A stretch of 64,000 bases of DNA from an uncultured Paracoccaceae bacterium (GTDB taxonomy: Bacteria > Pseudomonadota > Alphaproteobacteria > Rhodobacterales > Rhodobacteraceae), in NCBI GenBank assembly GCA_947503925.1, contig CANNFQ010000016.1:39384-103383 (forward strand). Direction: 5' to 3'. Within the stretch, counting starts at the first letter, position 1, and the number at the start of each line of letters is the position of its first letter. The notes beneath the pieces are model-generated. The model was not told the origin of the DNA and did not search any database. It saw nothing but the letters and a program-made list of their open reading frames with translations. A program made the position numbers and the translations under genes. Below, piece by piece: positions 1-9,057 of this stretch.

Positions 1-472
1 TCACCTGTCCTCTATGCGGTGTGATCGCGGCCCAGAGAGCCTCATCAAAATCAATGATAGTGGTGGCACAGGTCGGGTAATCGCTGAACCGGTGATGATC
101 GGGTGCGCTTGAAACCAGCATATTTGCCAGCATCCCGATCCCCGGATTATGCCCGACGACCCCGATGGTTCGGGCCTCTTGCCGGTGGAGTTGATCGAGG
201 ATCGAGTCAGGTGCCGCATGATACAGCATTTGCGACAGCCGCAGCGTGGGCCGTGGCGATAGCTGCGGCAGGATAAGGTCGGCTGTTTCGCGCGTCCGGG
301 CCGCGTCAGAAGAAAGCACAAGATCTGGGACATAGCCTTTGCTGGCCATCCATGCCCCAACCGCTTTGGCGGAGGTCTGTCCCCGTTGGTTCAGCACCCG
401 GGCGTGATCGTCAGCAAAAGGATCGCTCCAACTGGATTTTGCGTGCCGGATCAGGATCAGGCGCAGGGTCAT
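1..472 (-). CDS. sixA: SixA-type histidine phosphatase, 3' end outside window
   Basis: Histidine phosphatase superfamily protein, likely acting on phosphohistidine or small phosphorylated substrates in the cytoplasm. The N terminus reads MTLRLILIRHAKSSWS, which contains the catalytic RHA(K) motif of the SixA branch. A second conserved block, VVGHNPG, supplies the second catalytic histidine. The visible 157 codons are open to the window edge and no stop is reached in this frame, so the C terminus is missing. The start ATG (472-470) overlaps the stop of the upstream ferredoxin-like gene in an ATGA junction, so the two are probably translated together. The substrate is unknown. Confidence 0.85.
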   Translation of the reverse strand, partial: MTLRLILIRHAKSSWSDPFADDHARVLNQRGQTSAKAVGAWMASKGYVPDLVLSSDAARTRETADLILPQLSPRPTLRLSQMLYHAAPDSILDQLHRQEARTIGVVGHNPGIGMLANMLVSSAPDHHRFSDYPTCATTIIDFDEALWAAITPHRGQV

Positions 473-1116
473 AAGAAGGCCTCCATGTGAAATGCCGCCT
501 GGGCGGGCAGCCGTTTGCCTTGACCGACCGGGCAGGCACGGCGTGCGGCGCATCCCTTTGTCATGCAATCCTGTCCCGCCGCGTTACGCAAGTGGGATTT
601 GCAGGCGTCTACATCATATCCTTGTGCGAATGCGTCCACCGGGCAGGCGGCCTTGCATGGTTGATCCGCACAGATATCGCATGGCCGCTGACTGGGTGTT
701 GCGTTCATTTCCCATGGTAGCAGCAACGCCCCCCGGTAGGATGCGAAGAGCCCAGCCTGATCATGGACCAGAAACCCGATGGGTGATGCCCAGGACCGCC
801 CGGTGCGCAGCGCCCATGTGTAGAACGGTTGATAGGGTGGCCCATCGGATGGGTAGAGCGCGATGCCTCCGCGCTGCCGCGCAATCGGATCGAGCACCGA
901 TTTTGACCATCGGTCCAGCGGGTCGGGCTGCCCGTCCTGATAGATTGGGCTTTGTGTGAATTTGTTCCAGAAACCTGGTTCATCAGGCCCGACCAGCAAC
1001 AGCGTGCGCATATCGCGGGGCAATCCTTCCTCAGGTGTTGCCGCGAAACAGCCCATATCGCGCAAGCCGGTGGCGGCCAGCTCATCGCATAGCGCTTGCG
1101 ACTGGGACTTGGTCAC
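469..1116 (-). CDS. Ferredoxin-like 4Fe-4S protein
   Basis: A 215-residue cytoplasmic protein with a cysteine-rich C-terminal third. The segment CDICADQPCKAACP (about residues 144-157) is a typical 4Fe-4S ligand series, and a second cysteine set follows (CKSHL..CMTKGCAARRACP). This arrangement resembles the ferredoxin domain of epoxyqueuosine-reductase-like proteins, but the catalytic cobalamin domain of QueG is not present at this length. The partner is unknown. It overlaps sixA by 4 bases. The start has no obvious competitor upstream. The function is inferred only as iron-sulfur electron transfer. Confidence 0.7.
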   Translation of the reverse strand: MTKSQSQALCDELAATGLRDMGCFAATPEEGLPRDMRTLLLVGPDEPGFWNKFTQSPIYQDGQPDPLDRWSKSVLDPIARQRGGIALYPSDGPPYQPFYTWALRTGRSWASPIGFLVHDQAGLFASYRGALLLPWEMNATPSQRPCDICADQPCKAACPVDAFAQGYDVDACKSHLRNAAGQDCMTKGCAARRACPVGQGKRLPAQAAFHMEAFL

Positions 1117-1119
1117 GCC

Positions 1120-1617
1120 CTAACCGCGTGACCACCGGCGGGGAATGCGCGGGTCGGGGCTGTCTGAGGTGAAGGTCACTGTGTTGCCATCACAAATATA
1201 GCTGCCGCTGCCGCCGCCAAACATGCCGGTGTCGGAGGTGAAGGGGATTGTCATGGCTTGGCCCAGAACATTCGCCGACCCAACCAGATCATAGCTGGCC
1301 GTCGTGACCGACCAGTTGCCGCCTTCCCCCATAAAGGGGCCCCCGCTGGTGCCGCGCACACTGACATCCATTGCGGGCACGTCGGGCACAACGACATTCA
1401 GGATCAGATCATTGATCACCATATTGATCATGCTATCGGGCGTGATCGTCATGGTGACATTACCCCCAACCGGCGTTGCGCTGCCGTTCATTTGCCCGCC
1501 CATGATCTGGGCCAGATCATTCAGGTCAGCCTGCCATGTGCCAATCAGGCAATCGTCCACGGCAAAGGCGGTGCTGGCCGACATAATGGCGGCGAAAGAG
1601 AGGGGGAGAATGCGCAT
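1120..1617 (-). CDS. Secreted hypothetical protein
   Basis: About 165 residues beginning MRILPLSFAAIMSASTAFA, a clear Sec signal peptide with an AFA cleavage site. I chose this ATG over an upstream one at 1662 because the signal peptide starts here. The mature part is rich in beta-prone Thr, Val and Gly stretches and has two cysteines (one near the N terminus, one in the motif SYICDGN), which could form a disulfide. A lipocalin-like barrel is possible but not shown. It ends three bases upstream of the ferredoxin-like gene. I do not recognise the family. Confidence 0.6.
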   Translation of the reverse strand: MRILPLSFAAIMSASTAFAVDDCLIGTWQADLNDLAQIMGGQMNGSATPVGGNVTMTITPDSMINMVINDLILNVVVPDVPAMDVSVRGTSGGPFMGEGGNWSVTTASYDLVGSANVLGQAMTIPFTSDTGMFGGGSGSYICDGNTVTFTSDSPDPRIPRRWSRG

Positions 1618-1683
1618 CTTGATATCCTTCAGGTCAATAATGCCCGAACGATAGCACGACAAAACGTAGTTGCTAGCGTACTC

Positions 1684-2556
1684 TTATCGTGGTTCGCGGA
1701 TCAGCGACCCTGCGCCGTGATCGGTGAAGAGTTCTAGCAGACAGGCATTGGGTGCCCGACCGTCGAGGATCACCACTGCCCTCACGCCTTGTTCCATGGC
1801 CGCTAGTGCGGTTTCTGTCTTGGGGATCATGCCGCCTGCGATGGTCCCGTCCTTGATCAGCTCGGGGATTTGAGTAGGTGGAATTTCAGTCAGGACTTCC
1901 CCATTCTTGTCCTTGACCCCAGCCACATCCGTCAACAACAGCAGCCGATCGGCCTGCAACGCGCTGGCGATGGCCCCCGCAGCCGTGTCACCATTGATGT
2001 TATATGTTTCCCCATTCCGCCCCATGCCTAGCGGCGCGATCACCGGTATTGCACGGGCATTATGCAAGTCGCGCAGAATGGACGGGTCCACATCGACGGG
2101 TGTTCCCACGAAACCAAGCGCTGCATCCGTCTGGTCGCAGACCATCAGATTGGCGTCTTTACCTGAGAGGCCCACCGCCTTGCCCCCTTCGGCGCTGATC
2201 GCCTGCACCAGCCGGTTATTCACCTTGCCCGACAGGACCATTTCAACCACATCCATGGTCGCCTGATCGGTCACCCGCTTACCGTTCACAAATTCGGATT
2301 TGATGTCGAGCCGCGCCAGCATGTCGTTGATCATCGGCCCACCGCCATGCACCACAACCGGGTTCAGCCCGACCTGCTGCATCAGCACCACGTCGCGGGC
2401 AAAGCTGGCCATGGCATCATCGCTGCCCATCGCATGCCCGCCCAGTTTGATCACGACTGTCGCCCCAGCATAGCGCTGCATATAGGGCAGGGCCTGTGAC
2501 AGGGTGGCGGCAGTGGCGATCCAGTCGCGGTTCATGTCATTGGTCCTTGTCTTCAT
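1684..2556 (-). CDS. argB: Acetylglutamate kinase
   Basis: Phosphorylates N-acetyl-L-glutamate with ATP, the second step of arginine biosynthesis, in the cytoplasm. The sequence has the amino-acid-kinase signature [10 protein letters not shown] near the N terminus, [10 protein letters not shown] for substrate binding, and NINGDTAAG plus LLLTDVAGV further on. At 290 residues it has the usual length for proteobacterial ArgB. The annotated ATG overlaps the engB stop (ATGA), and a second in-frame ATG (2535, MNRDWIATA) is an equally good start. It belongs to the engB-MOSC-yidC transcription unit, an arrangement common in Rhodobacterales. Confidence 0.95.
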   Translation of the reverse strand: MKTRTNDMNRDWIATAATLSQALPYMQRYAGATVVIKLGGHAMGSDDAMASFARDVVLMQQVGLNPVVVHGGGPMINDMLARLDIKSEFVNGKRVTDQATMDVVEMVLSGKVNNRLVQAISAEGGKAVGLSGKDANLMVCDQTDAALGFVGTPVDVDPSILRDLHNARAIPVIAPLGMGRNGETYNINGDTAAGAIASALQADRLLLLTDVAGVKDKNGEVLTEIPPTQIPELIKDGTIAGGMIPKTETALAAMEQGVRAVVILDGRAPNACLLELFTDHGAGSLIREPR

Positions 2557-3200
2557 GCGATGTCTGCGATGATCGCCCGCAATGTTTTGATCCCGTCGCC
2601 CTTCTCAGAAGATGACAGGATCAGTTCGGGAAAAGCGGCAGGGTGTTTGGCGAGCGCTGCCCGCGTTTTGGCCAGGCTATCATCCAGCGCCTTGCCTTTG
2701 AGTTTGTCGATCTTGGTCATGACCACCTGAAATGTCACGGCGGCGCTATCGAGCAGGGACATGATTTCTTCGTCCACTGCTTTGGCCCCGTGCCGTGCGT
2801 CGATCAGCACAAAGACCCGGCGTAGCGTTTGCCGCCCTTGCAGATATTGTTTCAGCAGCCGCTGCCATTTTTCAACGACCGCCACCGGCGCATTGGCGTA
2901 GCCATAGCCGGGCAGGTCAACGACATAGATATCGCCAGCGGTAAAAAAGTTGATTTCCTGCGTCCGTCCGGGTGTGTTTGATGCCCGTGCCAACCCCTTG
3001 CGCCCGGTCAGGGCGTTGATCAGGGATGATTTGCCCACGTTTGACCGCCCGGCAAAGCAGATTTCGACCCGGTCGGCAGGGGGCAGCCCGTCCATGGCGA
3101 CGACACCTTTTAGGAATTCGGTTTCGCCTGCGAATAGCAACCGGCCCTTTTCGAGGGTGGCATCATCGGGCGTTTCCGCCTCGGGAAAGCGCATTTCCAT
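2553..3200 (-). CDS. engB: Ribosome biogenesis GTPase YihA/EngB
   Basis: Small essential-type GTPase needed for large ribosomal subunit assembly. All G motifs are visible: P-loop [11 protein letters not shown]2 threonine in NTPGRTQ, G3 DLPGYG, G4 TKID and the G5 region LSSSEK. Length (215 residues) is normal. It starts one base after the MOSC gene ends and overlaps argB by 4 bases, so it is in the middle of a tightly packed operon. Confidence 0.96.
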   Translation of the reverse strand: MEMRFPEAETPDDATLEKGRLLFAGETEFLKGVVAMDGLPPADRVEICFAGRSNVGKSSLINALTGRKGLARASNTPGRTQEINFFTAGDIYVVDLPGYGYANAPVAVVEKWQRLLKQYLQGRQTLRRVFVLIDARHGAKAVDEEIMSLLDSAAVTFQVVMTKIDKLKGKALDDSLAKTRAALAKHPAAFPELILSSSEKGDGIKTLRAIIADIA

Positions 3201-3201
3201 C

Positions 3202-3957
3202 TTAGCCCACCTTGACCTTGTCGTTCAGCCCGATCTTGCCACCTTGCAAGACCGTCGCATAGACGCCGAAATTCTGGTGCCCCCAGCCGTCGCGCAGCAC
3301 GCCAAGCGTGTCGGTGTCCCGCAGCCCGGTTTTGGGGCTGGCTTTTGTATGCGCGCAGCGCACGATTGGGTCATGGACATGCAATACGGCCTCGCCGATC
3401 TGCACCTCCTTGCCGAGCCATTCGTTTTCTTCCCATGGCGCCGCCCCATCCAGCCAGATGTTGCCCCGCCAGCGTTCGACTTCCAATGGCCGCCCAAGAC
3501 GGCCCTGTACCGCCTTGTGGCTGGCATGAGTCATGATCGAGATGGACGGGTAGGGGCTGTCGGTCATGCCCCTGTCGGGTGCCGCGACAACGCCGCTGGG
3601 CTGAAAGCTGCCATCGGCGGTCAGTGGGCTGACCCAAGCCAGAAACCGCGACACGTCATGGGGTTCATCGGGATTGAACTGCAATGTGCCCAGATCCTGA
3701 TGGGTCAGTGTCAGCATTTGGGTGGCTTCATCCAGCTTCGCCCAGATACCAGCCACCCTCGGGGTCGTGACCCCGATCACGAAGTTCCGGCAAGATACCC
3801 ATTCTGGGTTGTCTGCATCGAACTTTGTCTTTTGATGCGTGACCGCCCAATGCCTGTCCCATGGCATTGTCTTGCCTTCTGCCAGCGTCACGTTTTCCAG
3901 CGCTTCGCGCCCATGGCTTTTGATCGGGTGCCGCCACAACGCGGCGACGCTGATCAT
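3202..3957 (-). CDS. MOSC domain protein
   Basis: 251-residue protein of the MOSC (molybdenum cofactor sulfurase C-terminal) family, with an N-terminal beta-barrel part (VAALWRHPIKSHGREAL) and the conserved core around DPIVRCAHTKASP, which carries the family cysteine. MOSC proteins handle sulfur or molybdenum cofactor chemistry, for example in N-hydroxylated base reduction, but the substrate here cannot be read from sequence. Its ATG directly follows the yidC stop with no spacer. In Rhodobacterales this gene commonly sits between yidC and engB. Confidence 0.85.
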   Translation of the reverse strand: MISVAALWRHPIKSHGREALENVTLAEGKTMPWDRHWAVTHQKTKFDADNPEWVSCRNFVIGVTTPRVAGIWAKLDEATQMLTLTHQDLGTLQFNPDEPHDVSRFLAWVSPLTADGSFQPSGVVAAPDRGMTDSPYPSISIMTHASHKAVQGRLGRPLEVERWRGNIWLDGAAPWEENEWLGKEVQIGEAVLHVHDPIVRCAHTKASPKTGLRDTDTLGVLRDGWGHQNFGVYATVLQGGKIGLNDKVKVG

Positions 3958-5778
3958 CTATTTGCCCTCGGTCTTGTCCAGATCCACGGGTTTTTTCCGC
4001 TTGATGCTGGTTTTGATATTGCCGAACACATCGGGCTTTGCCCCATGGCTGCGCATGATGGCGTATTGCTGTGTGAAGGTGATCACGTTGTTTGCAATCC
4101 AGTACAGCACCAGGCCAGAGGCGAAAGAGCCCAGCATGAACATGAACACCCAAGGCATCCACGCAAAGATCATCTGCTGGGTCGGGTCTGTCGGGGCTGG
4201 GTTCAGTTTTTGTTGCAGCCACATCGACACACCCAACAGGATGGGCAGGATACCGATGCCGATCAGCGCCAAAAGCGTGCCGGGTTCGGGTGCCGCAAAT
4301 GGCAGCAACCCAAAGAGGTTCAGGATGGAGGACGGGTCAGGCGCGCTAAGGTCCTTGATCCAGCCGATCCACGGCGCGTGGCGCAATTCGATGGTGACAA
4401 AGATCACCTTGTAAAGCGAAAAGAAGATCGGGATTTGCAGAAGGATCGGCAAACAACCCGCGGCCGGATTTACCTTGTTATCCTTGTAAAGCTTCATCAT
4501 TCCTTGCTGCATCGCCTGCCGGTCATCGCCCGCCTTTTCCTTGAGCGCTTCCATTTCCGGCTGCAATTCCTTCATCCGCGCCATGGAGACGTAGGATTTG
4601 TAGGCCAGTGGCAGCACGATGATTTTCAGGATCACGGTCAGGGCCAGGATCGACCAGCCCATATTGCCGATATAGATGTTGAGCGTGTGCAACAGCCAGA
4701 AGATCGGCTTGGTCAGGAAAAAGAACCAGCCCCAATCGATACTATCAAGGAACCCGGCGACGCCTTCGTCACGTTCGTAATGGCGGATCGCCTCCCACTC
4801 CTTGGCCCCGGCAAAGAAACGGGTTGTCACGGTTGCTGTGGCCCCGGCTGCGATGGTTTCGGGCGGCATCACCGCCTCGGCCTGATAAAGGTTGCGGCTG
4901 TCGAAATATTTGGAGGTCGAGCGAAACGGGCTGGCCTGATCAGGGATCAGTGTGGTCATCCAATAATGGTCGGTATAACCGATCCAGCCGGATGTGCCGA
5001 CATCGATCCGTTCCGCTTGGGTCCGTTCGCGGGGGTCCACCTCGTAATCGACGATGTCATCATAGTCGGTTTCCTGCAATTCCCCATCGCTCATCCGCAC
5101 GAGGCCCTCATGCAGGATGAAGAAGTTTTTCAGATCTGTCGGTTCCCCATGCCGCCGGATCAGGCCGTATGGCCGCGCCTCGACCGCCGCGTCGCTGGCG
5201 TTTTCGACGCTTTGCGCGACGCTGAACATGAAATCATTGTCAACAGAGACTTCAGTGCGGAAAATCTGGCCTGCGCCATTGTCCCAGACCAGCGTCACAG
5301 GGCTGTCTGTGGTTAATGTTTCGCCGCTTTCGATGGACCAGAGCGTATCGGGGCCGGGGACGGCGGCGGCATCGATGCCGTCGGTTGCGGTCCAACCGAA
5401 CGAGGTGAAATAAGCACCGGGTTCACCAACCGGCCGCAAGAGCCGCACGGTTTCGGCCCCTTCATCCAGCGTTTCGCGGTAGTTGGTCAGCGACAGATCA
5501 TCGATCCGCCCGCCTAGAAGCGACAATGAACCGCGCAGCACATCGGTTTCGATGGCGATCCGCGGTGCCTCTGACACCGGCTCTACCGCCTCTGTCGGGG
5601 TTGTTGCGTCTGTGGTCACCGGATCAGCGGCAGGCAATGTGCCTTGCTCGGCTGCTTGCGTGGTTTGGGTCGCCGGATCGACGGGCACCTCTTCTGGTGG
5701 GAACAGCATCGTCCATGTCATGATGACAGCAAAGCTGAGCACTGTCGCCAGGATCAGGTTCTTGTTCTGGTCGTCCAT
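3958..5778 (-). CDS. yidC: Membrane protein insertase YidC
   Basis: Inserts and folds inner-membrane proteins, alone or with SecYEG. The N terminus MDDQNKNLILATVLSFAVI is the typical first membrane helix. A long periplasmic beta domain follows (about residues 45-350), then the conserved five-helix core with a cytoplasmic basic hairpin (MARMKELQPEMEALKEKAGD) and the inward-groove segment NPAAGCLPILLQIPIFFSLY. Length of about 606 residues is normal for gram-negative YidC. An upstream ATG at 5802 is in frame, but the family start is the one given. It lies upstream of MOSC-engB-argB on the same strand. Confidence 0.96.
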   Translation of the reverse strand: MDDQNKNLILATVLSFAVIMTWTMLFPPEEVPVDPATQTTQAAEQGTLPAADPVTTDATTPTEAVEPVSEAPRIAIETDVLRGSLSLLGGRIDDLSLTNYRETLDEGAETVRLLRPVGEPGAYFTSFGWTATDGIDAAAVPGPDTLWSIESGETLTTDSPVTLVWDNGAGQIFRTEVSVDNDFMFSVAQSVENASDAAVEARPYGLIRRHGEPTDLKNFFILHEGLVRMSDGELQETDYDDIVDYEVDPRERTQAERIDVGTSGWIGYTDHYWMTTLIPDQASPFRSTSKYFDSRNLYQAEAVMPPETIAAGATATVTTRFFAGAKEWEAIRHYERDEGVAGFLDSIDWGWFFFLTKPIFWLLHTLNIYIGNMGWSILALTVILKIIVLPLAYKSYVSMARMKELQPEMEALKEKAGDDRQAMQQGMMKLYKDNKVNPAAGCLPILLQIPIFFSLYKVIFVTIELRHAPWIGWIKDLSAPDPSSILNLFGLLPFAAPEPGTLLALIGIGILPILLGVSMWLQQKLNPAPTDPTQQMIFAWMPWVFMFMLGSFASGLVLYWIANNVITFTQQYAIMRSHGAKPDVFGNIKTSIKRKKPVDLDKTEGK

Positions 5779-5897
5779 GTAAAACCGCCCATTTCCACAC
5801 AAAAAAGTTAGAGGCCGTTCAACCTGTCAGGGGGCAAAAGGTCAAGCGGTTTTGCCTTATATAACGCCAATTGGAGCGGTTGCGACCCAATGGTTGA

Positions 5898-6740
5898 TCA
5901 ATTCTGGTCCGGATCACCCGCATCGGTGCTGAGCCCTGTGAAATCAAAGAGTTTCGGGTCCAGCAAATGCGATGGCCTTGCGTTCATCAAGGCGCGGAAC
6001 ATGACCTGCCTGCGCCCGGGGCTGTTCTTTTCCCAGCCATCAAGGATTTGTTTGACTTGCTGGCGCTGCAACCCGTCCTGCGACCCGCATAAGTCGCAGG
6101 GAATGATTGGATAGTTCATCGCGGCGGCGAATTTCTCGCAATCGGCCTCTGCCACATGGGCAAGCGGTCGGTAGAGGAATAAATCGCCTTCCTCATTGAC
6201 CAGCTTGGGCGGCATCGTCGCCAGTCGCCCGCCATGGAACAGGTTCATGAAAAACGTTTCCAGAATATCATCCCGGTGATGGCCCAGTACAACGGCGGTG
6301 CATCCTTCCTCACGGGCGATCCGGTAGAGATTGCCACGGCGCAGCCGCGAGCATAGCGCGCAGAAGGTCCGGCCTTCGGGCACCTTGTCCATGACAATGG
6401 AATAAGTGTCCTGATATTCGATCCGGTGCGGCACGCCCATTCGTTCCAGAAATTCAGGCAGGACGGTCGCCGGGAACCCTGGTTGCCCCTGATCCAGATT
6501 GCAGGCGACAAGTTCAACCGGCAGCAGCCCCCGCCATTTGAGTTCATAGAGCACAGCCAGCAGCGTGTAGCTGTCCTTGCCTCCTGACAGGCAGACCAGC
6601 CATTTGCCCCCGGGGGCGATCATTCCATATTGGTCAATCGCCTCGCGGGCGTTGCGCACGATGCGTTTACGCAGCTTCTTGAATTCGGTGCTAGAAGGTG
6701 CGCCGTGGAAGAGCGGGTGGATTTCGGTTTCGTCAAGCAT
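5898..6740 (-). CDS. ttcA: tRNA 2-thiocytidine biosynthesis protein TtcA
   Basis: ATP- and iron-sulfur-dependent enzyme that thiolates C32 of certain tRNAs. The PP-loop [10 protein letters not shown] is clear. The two ligand regions [10 protein letters not shown] and [10 protein letters not shown] match the TtcA cluster cysteines (a CxxC plus a later Cys). I chose the ATG at 6740 ([11 protein letters not shown]) because family homology begins there; an ATG 36 bases upstream is also in frame. It reads toward yidC, with a 119-base gap. DUF1353 is divergent from it. Confidence 0.92.
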   Translation of the reverse strand: MLDETEIHPLFHGAPSSTEFKKLRKRIVRNAREAIDQYGMIAPGGKWLVCLSGGKDSYTLLAVLYELKWRGLLPVELVACNLDQGQPGFPATVLPEFLERMGVPHRIEYQDTYSIVMDKVPEGRTFCALCSRLRRGNLYRIAREEGCTAVVLGHHRDDILETFFMNLFHGGRLATMPPKLVNEEGDLFLYRPLAHVAEADCEKFAAAMNYPIIPCDLCGSQDGLQRQQVKQILDGWEKNSPGRRQVMFRALMNARPSHLLDPKLFDFTGLSTDAGDPDQN

Positions 6741-6786
6741 GCCCCATGCCCTAACGTGCCACGCCGGATGCGCCAAGAGGTAAGTG

Positions 6787-7380
6787 ATGCAGAGTTTTGA
6801 ATGCCCCTATCATGCCGGTAACCCCTATCCCGTTCCGGGTACGGATGTTGCCAAGGTCACGTTCGATGGCAGCCTTGTGCTGTTTCGTCCCCGCGAAGGG
6901 ATCATCGCAAGCGATGGCACCAACCCCCGCAAAGGCGAGGATCTGTATCTAACCGGGGCAGCACTCACGGCGACTTGGACTGATCCCAGTGGTGCATCCC
7001 ACGAAGTTTGCGCCCCGCCCGGGTTTCTGACCGACCTGACCAGCGTGCCGCCTGTCTTTCGTCTGCTGATCAGTCGTGCTGGCCCGTGGCTGGAGGCGGC
7101 GGTGTTGCACGACTATCTTTATGTCGCCTGGCAAAGCGTGCCGCACCGTGCCGCCCTGCGTGCCGATCGCCTGTTTGCGGATCGCGTCATGTTTGCCGCG
7201 ATGCAGGTGAAGGGGGTGAGCCGGTGGCGCCGCTGGGTCATTTATGCTGCTGTCAGATTAGGCGGTGCGCGCAGTTATCGGATGAAAAGTGCGTTTCGCT
7301 TTGGCGATGCCACTGATCCCCGCCTGATCCATTTGGCGGCCGTCCCTGATCTGGTCACGGTGGATGATCGTATTACCTGA
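6787..7380 (+). CDS. DUF1353 family protein
   Basis: About 197 residues. It carries the DUF1353 hallmark [14 protein letters not shown] and a histidine-containing helix [12 protein letters not shown]1353 proteins occur in phages and bacterial chromosomes, and their function is not established. The ATG at 6787 has a purine-rich ribosome site (aagagg) at a good distance; a GTG one codon upstream is the alternative. It is divergent from ttcA and followed by a lipoprotein gene on the same strand. Confidence 0.75.
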   Translation: MQSFECPYHAGNPYPVPGTDVAKVTFDGSLVLFRPREGIIASDGTNPRKGEDLYLTGAALTATWTDPSGASHEVCAPPGFLTDLTSVPPVFRLLISRAGPWLEAAVLHDYLYVAWQSVPHRAALRADRLFADRVMFAAMQVKGVSRWRRWVIYAAVRLGGARSYRMKSAFRFGDATDPRLIHLAAVPDLVTVDDRIT

Positions 7381-7403
7381 GGTCCAGTATAAAGGATCTT
7401 GCG

Positions 7404-7940
7404 ATGCGTCATCTTGCCATTCTTGCTTTTGTCATTCTGGCCGCCTGTACCGGCAAACCGTCTTTTGACGATCCGTCATTGAGTGATCGCAAGCTGAACC
7501 TTGAAGAATTCTTTGATGGTGAACTGGTGGCTTACGGCCAGTTTCAGGATGTGCTGGGCACTGTGCGCCGCAGTTTCGTTGTGACCATTGACGGGGACTG
7601 GAATGGGGACCGGCTGCGGCTGGTCGAGGATTTTGTGTATGAAGACGGATCAACCGAGCAGCGGATATGGACCCTGACAAAAACCGGACCGGATAGCTGG
7701 ACGGGAACGGCGCCGGGCGTCATTGGGGCTGCGACGGGGATTGAGCAGGACAACAGGTTCAACTGGAAGTACGAGATTGATTTGCCTGTTCCAGCGGCGG
7801 ATGGAACGAATGAAACCCTGCGTGTGACCTTCGATGACTGGATGTGGCTGCTCTCCGAGGATCGGTTGCTCAATCTGGCTTATGTCAAACGCTATGGGCT
7901 CGACATTGGCGTTGTGACGATATCATTTGAGAAGCGGTGA
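7404..7940 (+). CDS. DUF3833 family lipoprotein
   Basis: 178 residues starting MRHLAILAFVILAACTG, a lipoprotein signal with lipobox LAAC, so probably anchored in a membrane facing the periplasm. The rest matches the DUF3833 pattern: LEEFFDGELVAYGQFQD, then repeated beta strands with VEDFVYEDGSTEQRIW, ending with a YVKRYG motif. A lipocalin-like fold is usual for the family, but no ligand is known. It is preceded by DUF1353 (23-base gap) and is convergent with yidD across a hairpin region. Confidence 0.8.
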   Translation: MRHLAILAFVILAACTGKPSFDDPSLSDRKLNLEEFFDGELVAYGQFQDVLGTVRRSFVVTIDGDWNGDRLRLVEDFVYEDGSTEQRIWTLTKTGPDSWTGTAPGVIGAATGIEQDNRFNWKYEIDLPVPAADGTNETLRVTFDDWMWLLSEDRLLNLAYVKRYGLDIGVVTISFEKR

Positions 7941-7943
7941 AAC

Positions 7944-7998
7944 AGAATTTTGGCCAAAATTCTGGCGTCGGGAAGATTTTTCGTTACGAAAAATCTTC
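7944..7998. terminator. Two inverted repeats between convergent genes
   Basis: The first is a perfect 22-base palindrome (7944-7965) centred on ggcc with flanking A/T arms. The second (about 7973-7998) is a near-perfect hairpin gaagatttt..aaaaatcttc with a small loop, overlapping the yidD stop. Position between the convergent DUF3833 and yidD genes suggests a bidirectional terminator. The first palindrome may instead be a dispersed intergenic repeat. Confidence 0.55.
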
Positions 7999-8218
7999 AG
8001 TCCGGCACGTTATCGATACCCGAACCGCCCCAGGGATGGCAGCGCAGGATGCGGCGGGCCGTCAGGTAACCCCCTTTGAGCCCGCCATGTTTTTCTAATG
8101 CTTCAAGGGCATAGGCTGAGCAGGTTGGCTGGAACCTGCAGCCGTGTCCAACCCATGGCGAAAATACCAGCCGGTAGGCGCGGACGGGCAGGGCGAGCAT
8201 ATGTGCCAGTGGTGTCAT
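7997..8218 (-). CDS. yidD: Membrane protein insertion efficiency factor YidD
   Basis: 73-residue protein with the family core YRLVFSPWVGHGCRFQPTCS followed by AYALEALEKHG and RRILRCHPWG, which carries the three conserved cysteines. It assists YidC-dependent insertion at the inner membrane. The ATG at 8218 overlaps the rnpA stop (ATGA). Longer in-frame extensions upstream only overlap rnpA. In this window yidD is separated from yidC by ttcA and two plus-strand genes. Confidence 0.92.
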   Translation of the reverse strand: MTPLAHMLALPVRAYRLVFSPWVGHGCRFQPTCSAYALEALEKHGGLKGGYLTARRILRCHPWGGSGIDNVPD

Positions 8219-8607
8219 CCATGCACCTTTTGCAACGCGCGCGTCAGATCGTTGATGAGAGTTGTAAAGGGCAATGTCGCGGTGACGTCCTTGCGCCCGA
8301 CCAGAACATAGTCCCATCCGTCGCGGCCTGATTGCGGCAGCACGATCCGGGCGACCTCGCGCAGTCGTCTTTTAGCGCGGTTGCGCGCCACAGCATTTCC
8401 GACTTTTTTGGAGCATGTGAACCCGACGCGAATGCCCGCCACCTCACCTGTCGCACGTTTGCGCGCTTGCAAATGGATGCCGGGCGTTCCTTGTCGCTGC
8501 GCATTGGACGCACGGATGAAATCGCCCCGTTTGGTAAGAACCTGTAGACAAACGGAAACCGCCGGAGTGCCATCATCTGGCCCAGCCGGCGGTTTCAAAT
8601 CGGTCAA
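8215..8607 (-). CDS. rnpA: Ribonuclease P protein component
   Basis: 130-residue basic protein that binds RNase P RNA and helps mature tRNA 5' ends. The RNR signature is present as NAVARNRAKRRLRE. The N-terminal strand region LTKRGDFIRASNAQRQG is also typical. It lies 14 bases downstream of rpmH and overlaps yidD by 4 bases, the classical rpmH-rnpA-yidD order. Confidence 0.94.
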   Translation of the reverse strand: MTDLKPPAGPDDGTPAVSVCLQVLTKRGDFIRASNAQRQGTPGIHLQARKRATGEVAGIRVGFTCSKKVGNAVARNRAKRRLREVARIVLPQSGRDGWDYVLVGRKDVTATLPFTTLINDLTRALQKVHG

Positions 8608-8621
8608 GACGTGACTGGCGC

Positions 8622-8756
8622 TTACGCGCTCAGCTTCGCGCGGCCTTTGGCACGGCGATTGTTCAGGATCTTGCGCCCGGCCTTTGTAGCCATGCGTGCG
8701 CGGAACCCGTGGCGGTTCTTGCGAACCCGGTTAGATGGTTGGAACGTGCGCTTCAT
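8622..8756 (-). CDS. rpmH: 50S ribosomal protein L34
   Basis: 44-residue ribosomal protein, start [18 protein letters not shown], end [11 protein letters not shown], stop TAA at 8624-8622. It is very basic and has the invariant L34 N terminus. It is the first gene of the rpmH-rnpA-yidD operon. It is short enough to be missed by ORF callers. Confidence 0.97.
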   Translation of the reverse strand: MKRTFQPSNRVRKNRHGFRARMATKAGRKILNNRRAKGRAKLSA

Positions 8757-9057
8757 CGCGTGCTCTCCGGTTCTGGTGGCCAAATCCGGCGAGGGATTCG
8801 AGGCCGATCAACAATTCAGACCTGCCGTTTAGAGGGGCGCCCCACACATGTCAACGCGCATCGCGGGGTCAAATTGCAACATTTGGGGCAATTCGCCCCG
8901 ACCAAATGTTACAGCTTTCGTGATCAGCCCCCCGAAAACTGAAACATCAGGGTGGGTTTGCATCAATGCGCCGTGAGGTGGGTATCGCGAAACGGCGGTT
9001 CCGTCCATCTAACATGCAACATCAGACACGCACTCATTTGCCTACAGGACCCGAAAG
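8757..9057. promoter_or_regulatory. Divergent intergenic region with inverted repeat
   Basis: About 300 bases between rpmH (minus) and the VTT gene (plus). It should hold both promoters. It contains an inverted repeat with arms aacatttgg (8878-8886) and ccaaatgtt (8902-8910), with an inner ggc/gcc pair. The repeat could be an operator or a transcript hairpin. No coding sequence is seen. Confidence 0.4.

Noticed and set aside
2950..5316. 788-codon open frame on the plus strand
   Set aside because: It is antisense to engB, the MOSC gene and yidC, which are clear family members. Its translation is rich in Arg, His and Pro without domains, as expected for a shadow frame in GC-rich DNA.
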